Shown in pieces: positions 27,967 to 37,106 of a DNA stretch of 64,000 bases. Position 1 is the stretch's first letter. Each line of letters begins with the position of its first letter. The position numbers and the translations under genes were made by a program. This stretch comes from a bacterium (GTDB taxonomy: Bacteria > ARS69). Location of the stretch: assembly GCA_025774805.1 (NCBI GenBank), contig JALGZR010000005.1, positions 1 through 64,000 of the forward strand, in the 5' to 3' direction. The notes under the pieces are model-generated. The model was not told the origin of the DNA, did no database searches, and saw nothing but the letters and a program-made list of their open reading frames with translations.

Positions 27967-28979
27967 CGGCCCGACTCCGGCGGATAGCCCAGCTCGATCG
28001 CCAGGGCGAGCTCCTCGGCCGTGACCGAGGCGGTGCCCACCTCGCCGACGACGACCGCCGCCGCCGCGTTGGAGAGCACCGCCGCCTGCTCCAGCGTCGC
28101 GCCCGCGGCCGCGGCCAGGGTGAGCGTCGCGATCACCGTGTCCCCGGCTCCCGTCACGTCGTAGACCTCGCGGGCCATGACCGGAACGTGGGTCGGCTCC
28201 CGGTCGGGTCGGAAGAGGGACATCCCCTCCGGACCCCGGGTGATCAGAACTCCCATGCAGTCGAGCTCGTGGAGCAGCCGGCGTCCCGCCTCCTCGAGGG
28301 TGGACAGGTCGCGGATCTCCAGACGGGTCGCGCGCGAGGCCTCGTGAACGTTCGGAGTGACCACGGAGACGTGCCGGTATTGGTAGAAGTGGGACTCCTT
28401 GGGATCCACCGCCACGAAGACCCCCTTCTCCCGGGCCGCCGTGCCGAGATGCTCCATGAGCTCGAGATCGACGATGCCCTTCCCGTAGTCGGAGACGACC
28501 ACTCCGTGCACCCGGTCGAGGCGATCGAAGAGCTCGGCGTGGAACCGCTCGCGGACGCTCCCCCGGAGAGGATCCCGCCGCTCGCGGTCGACCCGGACGA
28601 CCTGCTGCCGGGAGGCGACGATTCTCGTCTTCAGCGTGGTCGGGCGGTCGGGATCGGGATGGAGACCGTCACTCGGGATTCCCCGCTCGGCGAGGACCCG
28701 TCGGAGATCCTCCGCCCGGCCGTCCTCCCCCACGACGCTGAGGAGTTCCACCCGACCCCCGAGGGTGACGATGTTCCGCGCCACGTTCGCGGCCCCGCCG
28801 AGGCGCAGGGACTCGCTCACGACGTCGACGACCGGGACGGGCGCCTCGGGGGAGATCCGACCCGCCTCACCCCAGACGTACTCGTCGAGCATGACGTCCC
28901 CCACCACGAGGACGGTTCGCTCTCCGAAGCCGGAGGCGAGGGTGCGGGCCTCGGCGGCGGTGAGGCGGGCTGGACTCAA
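27963..28979 (-). CDS. rfaE1: D-glycero-beta-D-manno-heptose-7-phosphate kinase (HldE N-terminal type)
   Basis: 338-residue PfkB-fold kinase. LVVGDVMLDEYVWGEAGRISPEAPVPVV is the RfaE domain I hallmark, LGGAANVARNI follows, and the catalytic DVTGAGDTVIATL lies near the C-terminus. The start is TTG at 28977–28979 with GGAG 8–11 bases before it; I see no better ATG. First gene of the rfaE1-rfaE2-sucC-sucD run. Confidence 0.92.
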   Translation of the reverse strand: MSPARLTAAEARTLASGFGERTVLVVGDVMLDEYVWGEAGRISPEAPVPVVDVVSESLRLGGAANVARNIVTLGGRVELLSVVGEDGRAEDLRRVLAERGIPSDGLHPDPDRPTTLKTRIVASRQQVVRVDRERRDPLRGSVRERFHAELFDRLDRVHGVVVSDYGKGIVDLELMEHLGTAAREKGVFVAVDPKESHFYQYRHVSVVTPNVHEASRATRLEIRDLSTLEEAGRRLLHELDCMGVLITRGPEGMSLFRPDREPTHVPVMAREVYDVTGAGDTVIATLTLAAAAGATLEQAAVLSNAAAAVVVGEVGTASVTAEELALAIELGYPPESGR

Positions 28980-29221
28980 GGGCGTGGCTCCGGAGGCGCC
29001 GGGGATCGCGCGCCGGACGGACTCGGTCGGAAGTCGGAGGGCAAGACAGACAAGGCCGAACGCAGTCGACGGAGGACGGAAAGGCCGGAGGCGCGAAAAC
29101 GACCGGGCAAGCTAGCACGCGGCTTCGGGGGTGTCAAGCGGACGGCATCAAGAGGGCCTCTCGGAACGTCGATGGCGAAGGGGGGGTTGAACGCGGTACG
29201 CTTCCGCTCCGGAAGGCCCCC

Positions 29222-31012
29222 ATGGATCCCTCCCCGATGGAGACCTCGATGTTCCCGATCCTCCGCCGGGAGTTCCTGGCCGCGTCCCTGTTCGTGATCT
29301 TCACGATCCTCATCGCCCCCTCCCCGTCCCGGTCCGCCCCCGGCTGCGTCGCCCGTCCCTTCGGGGCCGAGGATCCGGGATCGCTGAGGGCCGCGCTGTG
29401 GGGAGCCGCGAGGGAGGACCGGCTGCGGACCGGACCGGCCGCGGTCCACCCGCGGAGCGCGACCGGCTCGATCCACCTCCTCGTGATTCTCGCCGAGTTC
29501 GCCGACCTCGACCGCCGGATCGACGCGACCCGGTTCGAGGAGCTCCTGTTCGGTGAGGGCTCGAGCATGAAGTCCTACTACCGAGAGGTGTCGGGGGGAG
29601 AGCTCTCCTTGACCGGATACGTGGTCGACTGGGTGACGCTGCCGGAGACGCAATTCCACTATTCCCAGGGAGAGGGGGGGATCGGAGCCTACCCGAACAA
29701 CGGACAGAAGATGGCCGAGGACGCCGTCGAGGCCGCCCTCGCGCGCGGTCTCGATCTCGGAGGCTACGACGCGGACGAGGACGACATCGTGGACGCCCTC
29801 CTCATCATTCACTCGGGGCAGGGTTACGAGTGGGCGGGAGATACGCGTCCTCTCTACGCGAACTCCCCCGAGCCGGACCCGAACGCGATCAACTCCCACA
29901 AGTGGGTCACCCGGCGGCAGGAGTTCCGATCGGGGATGCCGCGCGTGGTCGACTACTTCACGTGTCCGGAGCTCCAGCTCGTGAAGCGGATCGCGGGCCA
30001 CTCCCCGGCCTGGTCCGACTCGATCGCGACGATCGGGGTCTACTGCCACGAGTTCGGGCACGTGCTCGGCCTCCCCGACCTGTACGACACCCAGACGTTC
30101 GAGAACCGCGTCGGAGTCTGGGGAATCATGGACTACGGATCGTGGAACCGTCTTCCGGACGAGGCGCCCGGCTCGTGGCCGGGGCACTTCACCGGATGGG
30201 GGAAGCTCTACCTCGGATGGGTCGATCCGATCGAGATCGCCCCCATCACGGGGGAGATTCTCGCCCTCGATGTCACTCTGACCTCCGCCTCGACCCGGGG
30301 CGCCCCGCTTCAGCTTCTTGCGAATCCCGACGGGGTCGACTGGTCCTCCACCTCCCCCGGGAGCGGGGAGTTCTTCCTCGCCGAGGTGCGCACCCGGGAG
30401 GGCTACGACGCCGCCTTGCCCGCAGAGGGCGTGCTTCTCTACCACGTCGACGAGTCGAGCGTCTCGAACCGTGCGGGCGAGCATCCGGACGGCGGGGGGC
30501 TGTTGGTCCTCCTCCCCGAGGACGGAGACATCTCGACCAAACCGAACCTCGCCACCGGGGATCCGTGGCCCGGCGTACAGATGACGTTCGGTCCGACGAG
30601 CTCTCCCTCCTCCGACCGCTTCGACGGATCCGCGACGGGGGTCATCCTCGGAGGAACCGAGTCATTCGACGGAAGCGGCGCCCGACTCGAGGTGGTGGTG
30701 CCGAATCTCGAGACCCGGCTCGCTCTCCCCTTCGCCCGACCGAATCCCTTCCGTCCCTCGCTCCACGGACAGGTCGGACTCCTCTTCTCGCTCGATGTCG
30801 AGCCCCCTCCCGGCGTCCGAATGACGATCTACGACGCGGCGGGTCGCCGGGTGCGAACCCTGGAGACGGACTCGGAGCTCGAAGCCGGTGGGCGCGCCGC
30901 AATCTGGGACGGCCGCGGGGACGGCGGTCGGCCCCTGCCGGCGGGCGTCTACTTCTTCCGCGTCGAGGGGGCACGGAGCAACGGCACGGGCAAGGTCGTT
31001 CTCCTTCGCTGA
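29222..31012 (+). CDS. Secreted M6-family metalloprotease with FlgD-like C-terminal domain
   Basis: 596 residues. A signal peptide (FLAASLFVIFTILIAPSPSRSA, about 18–40) precedes an immune-inhibitor-A-like M6 peptidase. The zinc motif is in GVYCHEFGHVLGLPDLYD, with MDYGSWN as the downstream turn. The last ~90 residues (ARPNPFRPSLHGQ, MTIYDAAGRRVRTL, AIWDGRGDGGRPLPAGVYFFRVE) form the FlgD-like Ig domain that ends many secreted proteins in Eisenbacteria-like and FCB-related lineages. GGAAGG lies before the ATG. It is single and divergent from rfaE1. Substrate unknown. Confidence 0.88.
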   Translation: MDPSPMETSMFPILRREFLAASLFVIFTILIAPSPSRSAPGCVARPFGAEDPGSLRAALWGAAREDRLRTGPAAVHPRSATGSIHLLVILAEFADLDRRIDATRFEELLFGEGSSMKSYYREVSGGELSLTGYVVDWVTLPETQFHYSQGEGGIGAYPNNGQKMAEDAVEAALARGLDLGGYDADEDDIVDALLIIHSGQGYEWAGDTRPLYANSPEPDPNAINSHKWVTRRQEFRSGMPRVVDYFTCPELQLVKRIAGHSPAWSDSIATIGVYCHEFGHVLGLPDLYDTQTFENRVGVWGIMDYGSWNRLPDEAPGSWPGHFTGWGKLYLGWVDPIEIAPITGEILALDVTLTSASTRGAPLQLLANPDGVDWSSTSPGSGEFFLAEVRTREGYDAALPAEGVLLYHVDESSVSNRAGEHPDGGGLLVLLPEDGDISTKPNLATGDPWPGVQMTFGPTSSPSSDRFDGSATGVILGGTESFDGSGARLEVVVPNLETRLALPFARPNPFRPSLHGQVGLLFSLDVEPPPGVRMTIYDAAGRRVRTLETDSELEAGGRAAIWDGRGDGGRPLPAGVYFFRVEGARSNGTGKVVLLR

Positions 31013-31141
31013 CGCGATCACGGTCCGGCGGAGCGCCCCCGACGGACGTCCTCTTGCCAGGGTGATCCGCCCCGAGTAAGCTCCCAACTCCGCCGTCCGG
31101 ACTTTGACTCACGGAGTCCGAGTCGCCCACCCTCCGGACCG

Positions 31142-31176
31142 CTAGCCCGCTGATCTCCCCAGACTCGTCGCGAGGC
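31142..31176 (-). repeat. CTAG repeat copy behind the M6 peptidase
   Basis: Minus-strand copy: GCCTCGCGACGAGTC, then a GGGGAGATCAGCGGGCTAG block. With the plus-oriented copy at 31289–31323 it makes a widely spaced inverted pair across the 320-base gap (31013–31332) between the peptidase and the DUF3467 gene. I see no gene in that gap. Confidence 0.8.
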
Positions 31177-31288
31177 TGCGGATAGTCGTGGCTGGCAAGG
31201 AGATGGGGTGCTTTGGTCCGAGGCGGGGCCGTCGCTCCGTCGCAGGGCGAAAGCGCCGCAGCGACGAAGCCGGGCGCGACTTCGCCGC

Positions 31289-31323
31289 TGCCGCAGCAGA
31301 GCATGGTGATAAATGCGGGCTAG
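31289..31323 (+). repeat. CTAG repeat copy directly before the DUF3467 gene
   Basis: The 3' block reads GGTGATAAATGCGGGCTAG. The bases after CTAG continue as GAGG, so the repeat end merges with the ribosome-binding site of the DUF3467 gene that starts at 31333. Confidence 0.75.
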
Positions 31324-31332
31324 GAGGCTTCC

Positions 31333-31692
31333 ATGACGAATCCGAAGACCCAGGGACCCCCGGCGGCGACGCAGCTCCCGGTCGAGCTGCCGGACGACGT
31401 GGCTCAGGGCACGTACACGAACCTGATGTTCATCACGTATTCCCCATCCGAGTTCATTCTCGATTTCGCGCGAATGCTCCCCGGCACCCGAAAGGGGAAG
31501 GTCTACTCCCGCGTGGTGATGACCCCGCAACATGCCAAGGCCCTGTTCGAGCTCCTGCAGCGAAACGTCGCGACCTACGAGGAGAAGCACGGAGCGATCC
31601 GCCGGCCGGGCCAGGAGGACGATCCGTCCCGCATCGGATTCACGCCGGCCCCCTCCTCGGCGGGTGGAGAGGCCGGGGCCGCGGAGTCGTGA
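31333..31692 (+). CDS. DUF3467 family protein
   Basis: 119 residues. The core YTNLMFITYSPSEFILDFARMLPG, then VYSRVVMTPQHAKALFELLQRNVATYEEKHG, is the compact DUF3467 pattern. Homologues are widespread small cytoplasmic proteins without a settled function. A Pro/Gly/Ala tail follows residue ~100. Its stop overlaps the GTG of the next gene (GTGA), so it is translated together with the GH57 enzyme. Confidence 0.82.
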   Translation: MTNPKTQGPPAATQLPVELPDDVAQGTYTNLMFITYSPSEFILDFARMLPGTRKGKVYSRVVMTPQHAKALFELLQRNVATYEEKHGAIRRPGQEDDPSRIGFTPAPSSAGGEAGAAES

Positions 31693-33494
31693 GCGACGCC
31701 CGCCCCGCCCGCTGCTTCTCCTTTTTCCTCCACGGTCATCTTCCCTGGGTCCTCCCGCACGGTCGATGGCCGCACGGAGCCGAGTGGCTCTGCGAGGCCA
31801 CGATCGCCACGTACGTTCCTCTTGTGGGAGCGCTTCGCCGCCTGCGCGCGAAGGGGATCCGCGGGGGGATCACGTTGGGAGTGAGCCCCGTGCTCGCCGA
31901 GCAGCTCGCCCACGGGAAGTTCGCCGAGCTCTTCGGGATCTACCTGGAGGATCGCGTCCGCACGATTCTCGCGGAGATCGATCGTTACGAGCGGGAGGGA
32001 CGCGCCGACTTCCTCGCCCTCGCGAAGAGGGCGCTCGACGAGTATCGCCAAACGCGCTGCCTCTTCTTCGAGGAGTTGGGAGGGGATCTCCTGGGTGCCC
32101 TGCGTGACCTCGAGTCGTCGGGCACGCTCGAGATCGCGACGTGCGGTGCGACCCACGGGTATCTGCCGCTCTTGGGAAGGGAAGAGTCGATCGCCCTTCA
32201 GGTGGAGCTGGCCCGTCGCGTCCACGAACGGCACTTCGGTCGTTCCCCGCGCGGCATGTGGATTCCGGAGGCGGCATACCGGCCGGCCGGCCCCTGGAGC
32301 TCCCCGGTGGGGGGGAGAAGTGCGGATTCGCGGCCCGGCGTCGAGGAACACCTGATGCGGGCCGGGATCCGTTACTTCCTGGTCGACTCGAGCCTCCTCG
32401 AGGGAGGTCGGGGCGTCGGGTCTTACCCCCAGCTCTTCGGGAAGCTCGGAGACGTGTGCGAGGAGGCCCGACGCGATGCCCCTCCCCTTCCGGAACCGGA
32501 GCGCGCCCGTGACACCCGCCGGTCGTACCGGGTCGCCGGGGGTCCGGACGCCACGCCGGGCGTGTGCTGCTTCGTGCGCGATCCCCGAACGGGGCTCCAG
32601 GTCTGGAGCGGGGACCACGGCTACCCGGGCGATCCCGCGTATCTCGAGTTCCACAAGAAGTCGGACACGGGCGGGCACCGCTACTGGCGCGTGACGGGAC
32701 CCGGGGTCGACCTCGGGAACAAGGCGGTCTACGACCCGGACGCCGCGAGCGCGCGGTCGAGTCTGCACGCGGATCACTTCCGGGATCTCGTGGCGGGAGT
32801 CCTCCGGGGGGGGCCCGACGGGTGCATCCTCGCCGCCCCGTTCGATGCCGAGCTCTTCGGACACTGGTGGCGGGAGGGAACATCCTGGCTCGAGGGCGTG
32901 CTCGAGCGGCTGGCCGATCACGACGAGGTGCGTCCGGTCACCTTCGACGAGCACGTGGAGAGCTTCCCGCCCGAGGAGGTCATCCGGCTCCCCGAGGGTT
33001 CCTGGGGAGAGGGAGGAAGGCATTACGTCTGGATGAATCCGAGGGTGGACTGGACGTGGGAGCTCATCTACTCCGCGGAGGACGAGGTCTGGTCCCTGTG
33101 GAGAAAGATCCGAGAGGCGGGAAACGAGCTGGCGCGGCGCGCGGCCGAAGCCGCCGGCCGGCAGCTCCTTCTTCTCTGCGCGTCCGACTGGCAGTTCCTG
33201 ATCACCACGAGAGGCGCCGCGGACTACGCGACCGATCGGGTCCGGCTCCACTCCGACGACCTGGCGGGTCTCACCGACGTGGCTCGGAGAGCATTGCGGG
33301 GAGAGACGATCTCGGACGAGGACCGGGCGTTCCTGGATGCGGTCGAGACGCGGGACGATCTCTTCCCCGAGCTGGCCGACGTGATGGACGTGGCCGTTGG
33401 CCACGACGACCCGTCACGGTTCGCGGGGGCGCGCGAGCACCTCGGCGAGCCGGGTCTCGGGATTGACCCCGAGCGCCAGTCGCCCGTCGAGTAG
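31689..33494 (+). CDS. GH57 family glucan-acting enzyme, DUF1957/branching-enzyme type
   Basis: 601 residues from the GTG at 31689. [11 protein letters not shown] opens the (beta/alpha)7 barrel. [13 protein letters not shown] and [11 protein letters not shown] (nucleophile Glu194), then [13 protein letters not shown] (acid Asp386), are GH57 alpha-glucan branching-enzyme motifs. [12 protein letters not shown] and a helical C-terminal domain ending [12 protein letters not shown] are also typical. It probably acts on glycogen-like glucan; amylase activity cannot be excluded. About 40 residues around 205–265 look like a lineage insert. The end overlaps rnd by 81 bases on the opposite strand. Confidence 0.87.
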   Translation: MSDARPARCFSFFLHGHLPWVLPHGRWPHGAEWLCEATIATYVPLVGALRRLRAKGIRGGITLGVSPVLAEQLAHGKFAELFGIYLEDRVRTILAEIDRYEREGRADFLALAKRALDEYRQTRCLFFEELGGDLLGALRDLESSGTLEIATCGATHGYLPLLGREESIALQVELARRVHERHFGRSPRGMWIPEAAYRPAGPWSSPVGGRSADSRPGVEEHLMRAGIRYFLVDSSLLEGGRGVGSYPQLFGKLGDVCEEARRDAPPLPEPERARDTRRSYRVAGGPDATPGVCCFVRDPRTGLQVWSGDHGYPGDPAYLEFHKKSDTGGHRYWRVTGPGVDLGNKAVYDPDAASARSSLHADHFRDLVAGVLRGGPDGCILAAPFDAELFGHWWREGTSWLEGVLERLADHDEVRPVTFDEHVESFPPEEVIRLPEGSWGEGGRHYVWMNPRVDWTWELIYSAEDEVWSLWRKIREAGNELARRAAEAAGRQLLLLCASDWQFLITTRGAADYATDRVRLHSDDLAGLTDVARRALRGETISDEDRAFLDAVETRDDLFPELADVMDVAVGHDDPSRFAGAREHLGEPGLGIDPERQSPVE

Positions 33495-34607
33495 CTTTCC
33501 CAGATCGTCCCCCACGAGCTCGGCCCGCCACCCCTTGGTGATGGCCGGGGGATCTCCGTCGATCCGGCCGTCCAGGCGCATGGCCGCCATGCGGTCCAGA
33601 TCGATCCGGGTCGCCAGCACGTTCCGTCCGACGCCCGTCTCCCGCGCCCGGAGCTGCACGAGGACGTCCATCAGATCGACGAGGCGGGCCCGCGCCGGGT
33701 CCGCGGAGCGAAGCGGAGGGGGCGAGGGCCGCTGCGCGGGAGGGACGCGAAGGCCCACGGCGACGCGCCCGAGGATCTCCTCACCGTCGCGACGGAGGAC
33801 CCGCTCGGGGAGGTTACGGATCGCGCCGAGATGTTGAATCTGGCGGGGCCCCCGGCGCGCGACCTCGACCAGAACGTCATCACTCACGACCCGATTGCGG
33901 GGGACGTCGCGACTCGCGGCGACCTCCTCCCGCCAGGCCGCGACCTCCCGCAACACCGCGAGCGCCTTCCCGTCGAGGGACTTCCGCCGGGAGAGGCGGA
34001 GGTAGGCCCGCCTCGGGTCCCGGCGAAACGTCTCCTCCGACTCGTAGAATCGATGCTCCTCCTCGATCCACGCGAGGCGACCCAGCCCCTCGAGAGCCGT
34101 GACGAGATGTTCTTGAATCTGCAGCAGATGGCGGACATCGTTGAGAGCATACTCGAGCTGGGCGTCGGTGAGCGGGCGCCGCGCCCAGTCGGTCATCGTC
34201 TCTCTCTTCTTCAGCCGAACGCCGAGCTCCTTCGCCAGAAGTCCGGCGTAACTGATGCTGTCTCCGTGTCCGGCAAACGAGGCCGCGATCTGGGTGTCGA
34301 AGACATTGGCCGCCGGACGGCCCGTCGCGTCGAAGACGATCTGGAGATCCTGCACGCCGGCGTGGAGTACGCTGAGGCACTCCGGATCGGCCACGAGATG
34401 CCAGAGAGGATCGAGTGCGCCCACCTCGAACGGATCGATGGCGGCCACGAGGTCCTCCACGGCCACCTGGACGAGGCAGAGCCGGGGCCAGTAGGTCCGG
34501 TCCTGGATGAACTCCGTGTCCCAGGCGAAGCGACCCGCCCTCCGAATCCTTTCGACGATTCGGAGGAATTCGGCTCGTTCCCGAACGTACAAGGTGCCTC
34601 CCGGCAT
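33414..34607 (-). CDS. rnd: Ribonuclease D
   Basis: 3'–5' exoribonuclease for tRNA maturation and RNA decay. 397 residues. DEDDy exonuclease motifs: [20 protein letters not shown] (Asp, Glu), [13 protein letters not shown], and [10 protein letters not shown] (Tyr-x3-Asp). An HRDC-like region with [24 protein letters not shown] follows. I use the ATG at 34605–34607. A GTG at 34623–34625 sits inside a CTAG repeat, at the position where other copies carry ATG, and would add six residues; neither has a clear ribosome-binding site. The 3' end overlaps the convergent GH57 gene. Confidence 0.93.
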   Translation of the reverse strand: MPGGTLYVRERAEFLRIVERIRRAGRFAWDTEFIQDRTYWPRLCLVQVAVEDLVAAIDPFEVGALDPLWHLVADPECLSVLHAGVQDLQIVFDATGRPAANVFDTQIAASFAGHGDSISYAGLLAKELGVRLKKRETMTDWARRPLTDAQLEYALNDVRHLLQIQEHLVTALEGLGRLAWIEEEHRFYESEETFRRDPRRAYLRLSRRKSLDGKALAVLREVAAWREEVAASRDVPRNRVVSDDVLVEVARRGPRQIQHLGAIRNLPERVLRRDGEEILGRVAVGLRVPPAQRPSPPPLRSADPARARLVDLMDVLVQLRARETGVGRNVLATRIDLDRMAAMRLDGRIDGDPPAITKGWRAELVGDDLGKLLDGRLALGVNPETRLAEVLARPREP

Positions 34608-34614
34608 TTCAGCG

Positions 34615-34669
34615 CTAGCCCGCACGTTTCACCAGCCTCGCCGCGAGCCCGGTGGGAAATGCACGCCAG
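34615..34669. repeat. CTAG repeat, compact palindromic form
   Basis: A minus-oriented arm (34615–34640, starting CTAGCCCGCACG) and a plus-oriented arm (34635–34669, ending GGTGGGAAATGCACGCCAG) share one central GCCTCGCCGCGAGCC. It is the tightest version of the inverted pair and lies just upstream of rnd. Confidence 0.8.
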
Positions 34670-34732
34670 CGTCGATCGCGACGGATCATACTAACGTGGG
34701 AATCGGGGGAGGCAAAGTCTGCAAGTCCCGGG

Positions 34733-34767
34733 AAAAAAAGGGGCACCCACCCGAGGGAAGGTGCCCC
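34733..34767 (-). terminator. Strong intrinsic terminator with U tract, no gene directly upstream
   Basis: Arms GGGGCACC (34740–34747) and GGTGCCCC (34760–34767) are followed on the minus strand by seven T (34739–34733). It is the clearest factor-independent terminator in the window. The nearest protein gene upstream on this strand ends at 35141, almost 400 bases away. Confidence 0.8.
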
Positions 34768-35140
34768 GAACCTGCTCGAGAGACGAAGCGGTCGAACGTC
34801 AGCGGCTCCCCCCCGGAAGCTCCTCTCTCACTGACCGTCCGATTCCTCGACGACCTCGAGGGCCGGTCCGTCGAAGCCACGGGAAAGGCTCGATGCACGT
34901 CATTCGGCTCCGACGAGCGATAAGCTAGAAAGTTCCGTGCCGAATCCAGCCCTCTGCGACGGGAAACGGCACTCGATCACGACGAGCCACATGAACCGGT
35001 TGTCGATAATGGACTTCGCTACAAACCGACAAAACGTTCCGGATTCCCACAAGGACGCGGGTCGAGCCGCGCCCGGTCGAAAGAGGAACGAACAGGGCCC
35101 ATCGATTCCCCACGATGGTTCCCGCCAGGGCCCTTTCGGA
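34768..35140. other. 373-base gap without a convincing gene; possible small RNA
   Basis: No frame here has credible protein character. On the minus strand, CCTCGAGGTCGTCGAGG and flanking GACCG/CGGTC can form a bulged hairpin, and transcription would end at the strong terminator at 34733–34767. At about 34925–34941 the minus strand reads CGGCACGGAACTTTCT, which resembles a sigma-54 promoter but has TC where GC is expected. A transcript of about 180 bases is possible. Confidence 0.3.
35094..35134 (-). terminator. Bulged stem-loop after the PfkB kinase gene
   Basis: AGGGCCC (35094–35100) pairs with GGGCCCT (35128–35134) and CATCG with CGATG inside. The minus-strand flank GTTCGTTCC is only moderately U-rich. 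Likely the end of the lpxL-pfkB transcript. Confidence 0.4.
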
Positions 35141-36124
35141 TCAGACGGAGGTCGGCCCCGGCGGCGAATCCGGCGGCTCGCCGGGAGGTGAGAGGCGAGG
35201 GTGACGGGCGAGCGCGCGATCCCGAACCCCCCGCAGCCGGCGCAGCGCCCGGAGACCCGCGAGCGCGCACACTTCGGAGGCGACCCAGGCGCCCAGGTGA
35301 GCGGCCTCGGAGCCGGTCATCCCCAGCACCCGGCCCGCGCAGACTCCGGAGAGGAAGGAGTCCCCGCATCCCGTCGGGTCGACGGCGTCGCGGCAGGGAA
35401 CCGCCGGGATCTCCTCGCTGCGCACCGTCCCCCCGCCCCGGTAGTAGCGGACCGCTCCCTGTTCCCCCCGCGTGACGAGGACCTCCCGCGCTCCGGCCGT
35501 GAGAAGCCTCGCGGCCGCGGCGGAGACGTCGCCGGGCCGTCCGCCGAAGTGCTCGACCTCTTCCTCGTTTCCGCGGACCACGTCGAAGAGCGCCGTCCAC
35601 TCCGGCGCGTCCGGAACGCCGCGCGGCCGCCGCGGGGACCCGAGCGTCCGCGCGAGCGCCTGGATGTCGAGCAGGAACAGCGCCGACGAGCTCCGTCGGA
35701 GCGCGGTCAGGGTCGCCCGTTCGAGGTCCCGCCCGGAGATCATGTTCACCAGGACCGCGCGACCCTCGGCGGCTCCCGACAAATCCGCGGGCGTGAGCGG
35801 GGCGACGCGCATCTCGACCTCCTCCCGTCGGTCTCCGGGGCCGGAGTAGTCGAGAACGGAGAGATTCGTTCCCCCCGGGTCCGGGATCAGGGCGTCGGTC
35901 TCGACGTCGGGGAAGGCGGAGATCAGCTCGACGGCCTCGCTCCGGTGCGCGGATCCCAGCCTTCCGTGCGGCCGGACCCGGATGCCCGTCCCCTCGAGCA
36001 CGGCGGCGAGCGACAGGACATTGTAGAGGATCCCGCCCAGGCTCTCGTGCCGGGCTCCGTCGGGAGCGATGATGACGTCGTGGTTCACCGTGCCGACGAT
36101 CGAGACGAAGTCCCTAGTCCGCAT
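35141..36124 (-). CDS. PfkB-family sugar/nucleoside kinase
   Basis: 327 residues. FVSIVGTVNHDVI opens the ribokinase fold, LGGILYNVLSLA resembles the substrate-binding GG region, VRGNEEEVEHFGG and LVTRGEQGAVRYY follow, and the catalytic base and anion hole are in DAVDPTGCGDSFLSGV. The substrate is not evident. The start ATG (36122–36124) lies inside a CTAG repeat, and its GGTGAG may serve as the ribosome-binding site; no other in-frame start keeps the first strand. It overlaps the lpxL stop by 11 bases. The C-terminus is Pro-rich. Confidence 0.85.
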   Translation of the reverse strand: MRTRDFVSIVGTVNHDVIIAPDGARHESLGGILYNVLSLAAVLEGTGIRVRPHGRLGSAHRSEAVELISAFPDVETDALIPDPGGTNLSVLDYSGPGDRREEVEMRVAPLTPADLSGAAEGRAVLVNMISGRDLERATLTALRRSSSALFLLDIQALARTLGSPRRPRGVPDAPEWTALFDVVRGNEEEVEHFGGRPGDVSAAAARLLTAGAREVLVTRGEQGAVRYYRGGGTVRSEEIPAVPCRDAVDPTGCGDSFLSGVCAGRVLGMTGSEAAHLGAWVASEVCALAGLRALRRLRGVRDRALARHPRLSPPGEPPDSPPGPTSV

Positions 36125-36148
36125 TTCTCACCCGGCTCGTCGCGAGGC
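36114..36148 (-). repeat. CTAG repeat forming the lpxL/pfkB junction
   Basis: Full minus-strand copy with GCCTCGCGACGAGCC, one G, and GGTGAGAAATGCGGACTAG. Its reading frame encodes the last ten residues of lpxL (LATSRVRNAD plus TAG). The internal ATG at 36122–36124 is the start of pfkB, so one element gives both stop and start. Confidence 0.9.
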
Positions 36149-37106
36149 CGCCGCGCCCGCCCCGGATCGGTTCCTCCCCGCGCGGGGCGGAGGGGGTCGC
36201 CCCGCCGTCGGGCGGCCGGGTCTTCCATCGACGGTGAGCCCAGAAGTAGTTCGTCGGCCAGCGGAGGACGAGCGACTCGAGGTAGCGATTGAAACGGACG
36301 GCGCCGTCGCGCCGGTTCCGCACCTCGTCGAGACTCGGATCGGGCCTCCAGACCTCGTGCGGAACGAGGGTGTAGGTGTCTCCCTCGTCCACGAGCGCGC
36401 CGAACACGAGAGGAGCCCCGGTTCGCATCGCGAGGGACACGATCCCCCCGTGGGTGGACGCCGGCGTCCCGAGGAAGTCGATGAACACCCCCTTGCCCCG
36501 GGCGTCCTGATCCATGAGCGTGACGACGCAGCCGCCGCCTTCGAGGTGTCGCACGACCCCTCGCAGATCCCGCCGGGGCGAGAGAGGCTCGATTCCGGCC
36601 GCCCGCCGGGCCCGCATCACCCGTTCGTTCACGCGGGGATTCGCCATGTCGGCGGCCAGCGCCGCTATGGAGACCCCGAGCCGGCGGAGCCCCTGGATCG
36701 CCAGCTCCCAGTTGCCGAAGTGCCCGGACACGACCAGCGAGCCTCCGTCCTTCGTGAGCGAGTGCTTCAGCTCCTCCATCCCCGAACGGGAGAGAACGCC
36801 CCAGAGCTCTTCGTCCCCGAGGCGGCCTCCCCGAAGGAGGTCGACGAACGTGCGGGTCATCACGGCGTAGCTCTCACGGGCGATCGATTCCGCCTCCGGG
36901 CGCCCGCCCTCCGGCTGCAATCTCTCCAAAACGTTCCGAACCGCGACCTCACGGCGTACCCGGGCGATGTCGAACGCGAACCGGCCGGTGCCCGTCGCGA
37001 ATCGCATGGCCGATCGTCGCGAACCGGCTCGAACCGCGGCCTCGAGGCCGCGGAAGCCGACGAGCTCGAGAACGTGGCGGGCGCGCCGGCCCGGCCTAGC
37101 CTGCAT
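36114..37106 (-). CDS. lpxL: Lysophospholipid/lipid A late acyltransferase (LpxL/HtrB family)
   Basis: 330 residues. Acyltransferase motif SGHFGNWELA (His-x4-Glu), LMDQDARGKGVFIDFLGTPAST, APLVFGALVDEGD, and the typical SLVLRWPTNYFWAHRRWKTRP at the end of the fold. It adds a secondary acyl chain to lipid A at the inner membrane, which supports a diderm host. The start ATG (37104–37106) lies in a short CTAG repeat shared with the dprA stop. The last ten residues and the stop come from another copy. About 25 Gly/Pro/Arg-rich residues after the fold look non-essential. Confidence 0.92.
   Translation of the reverse strand: MQARPGRRARHVLELVGFRGLEAAVRAGSRRSAMRFATGTGRFAFDIARVRREVAVRNVLERLQPEGGRPEAESIARESYAVMTRTFVDLLRGGRLGDEELWGVLSRSGMEELKHSLTKDGGSLVVSGHFGNWELAIQGLRRLGVSIAALAADMANPRVNERVMRARRAAGIEPLSPRRDLRGVVRHLEGGGCVVTLMDQDARGKGVFIDFLGTPASTHGGIVSLAMRTGAPLVFGALVDEGDTYTLVPHEVWRPDPSLDEVRNRRDGAVRFNRYLESLVLRWPTNYFWAHRRWKTRPPDGGATPSAPRGEEPIRGGRGGLATSRVRNAD
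37096..37106 (-). repeat. CTAG repeat remnant forming the dprA/lpxL junction
   Basis: Only the 3' end ATGCAGGCTAG is kept. The ATG starts lpxL and the TAG stops dprA, an 11-base overlap identical in layout to the lpxL/pfkB junction. Confidence 0.7.

Noticed and set aside
34925-35113. Short minus-strand frame of 62 codons
   Set aside because: No ribosome-binding site, no family resemblance, and it overlaps the stem-loop region behind pfkB.
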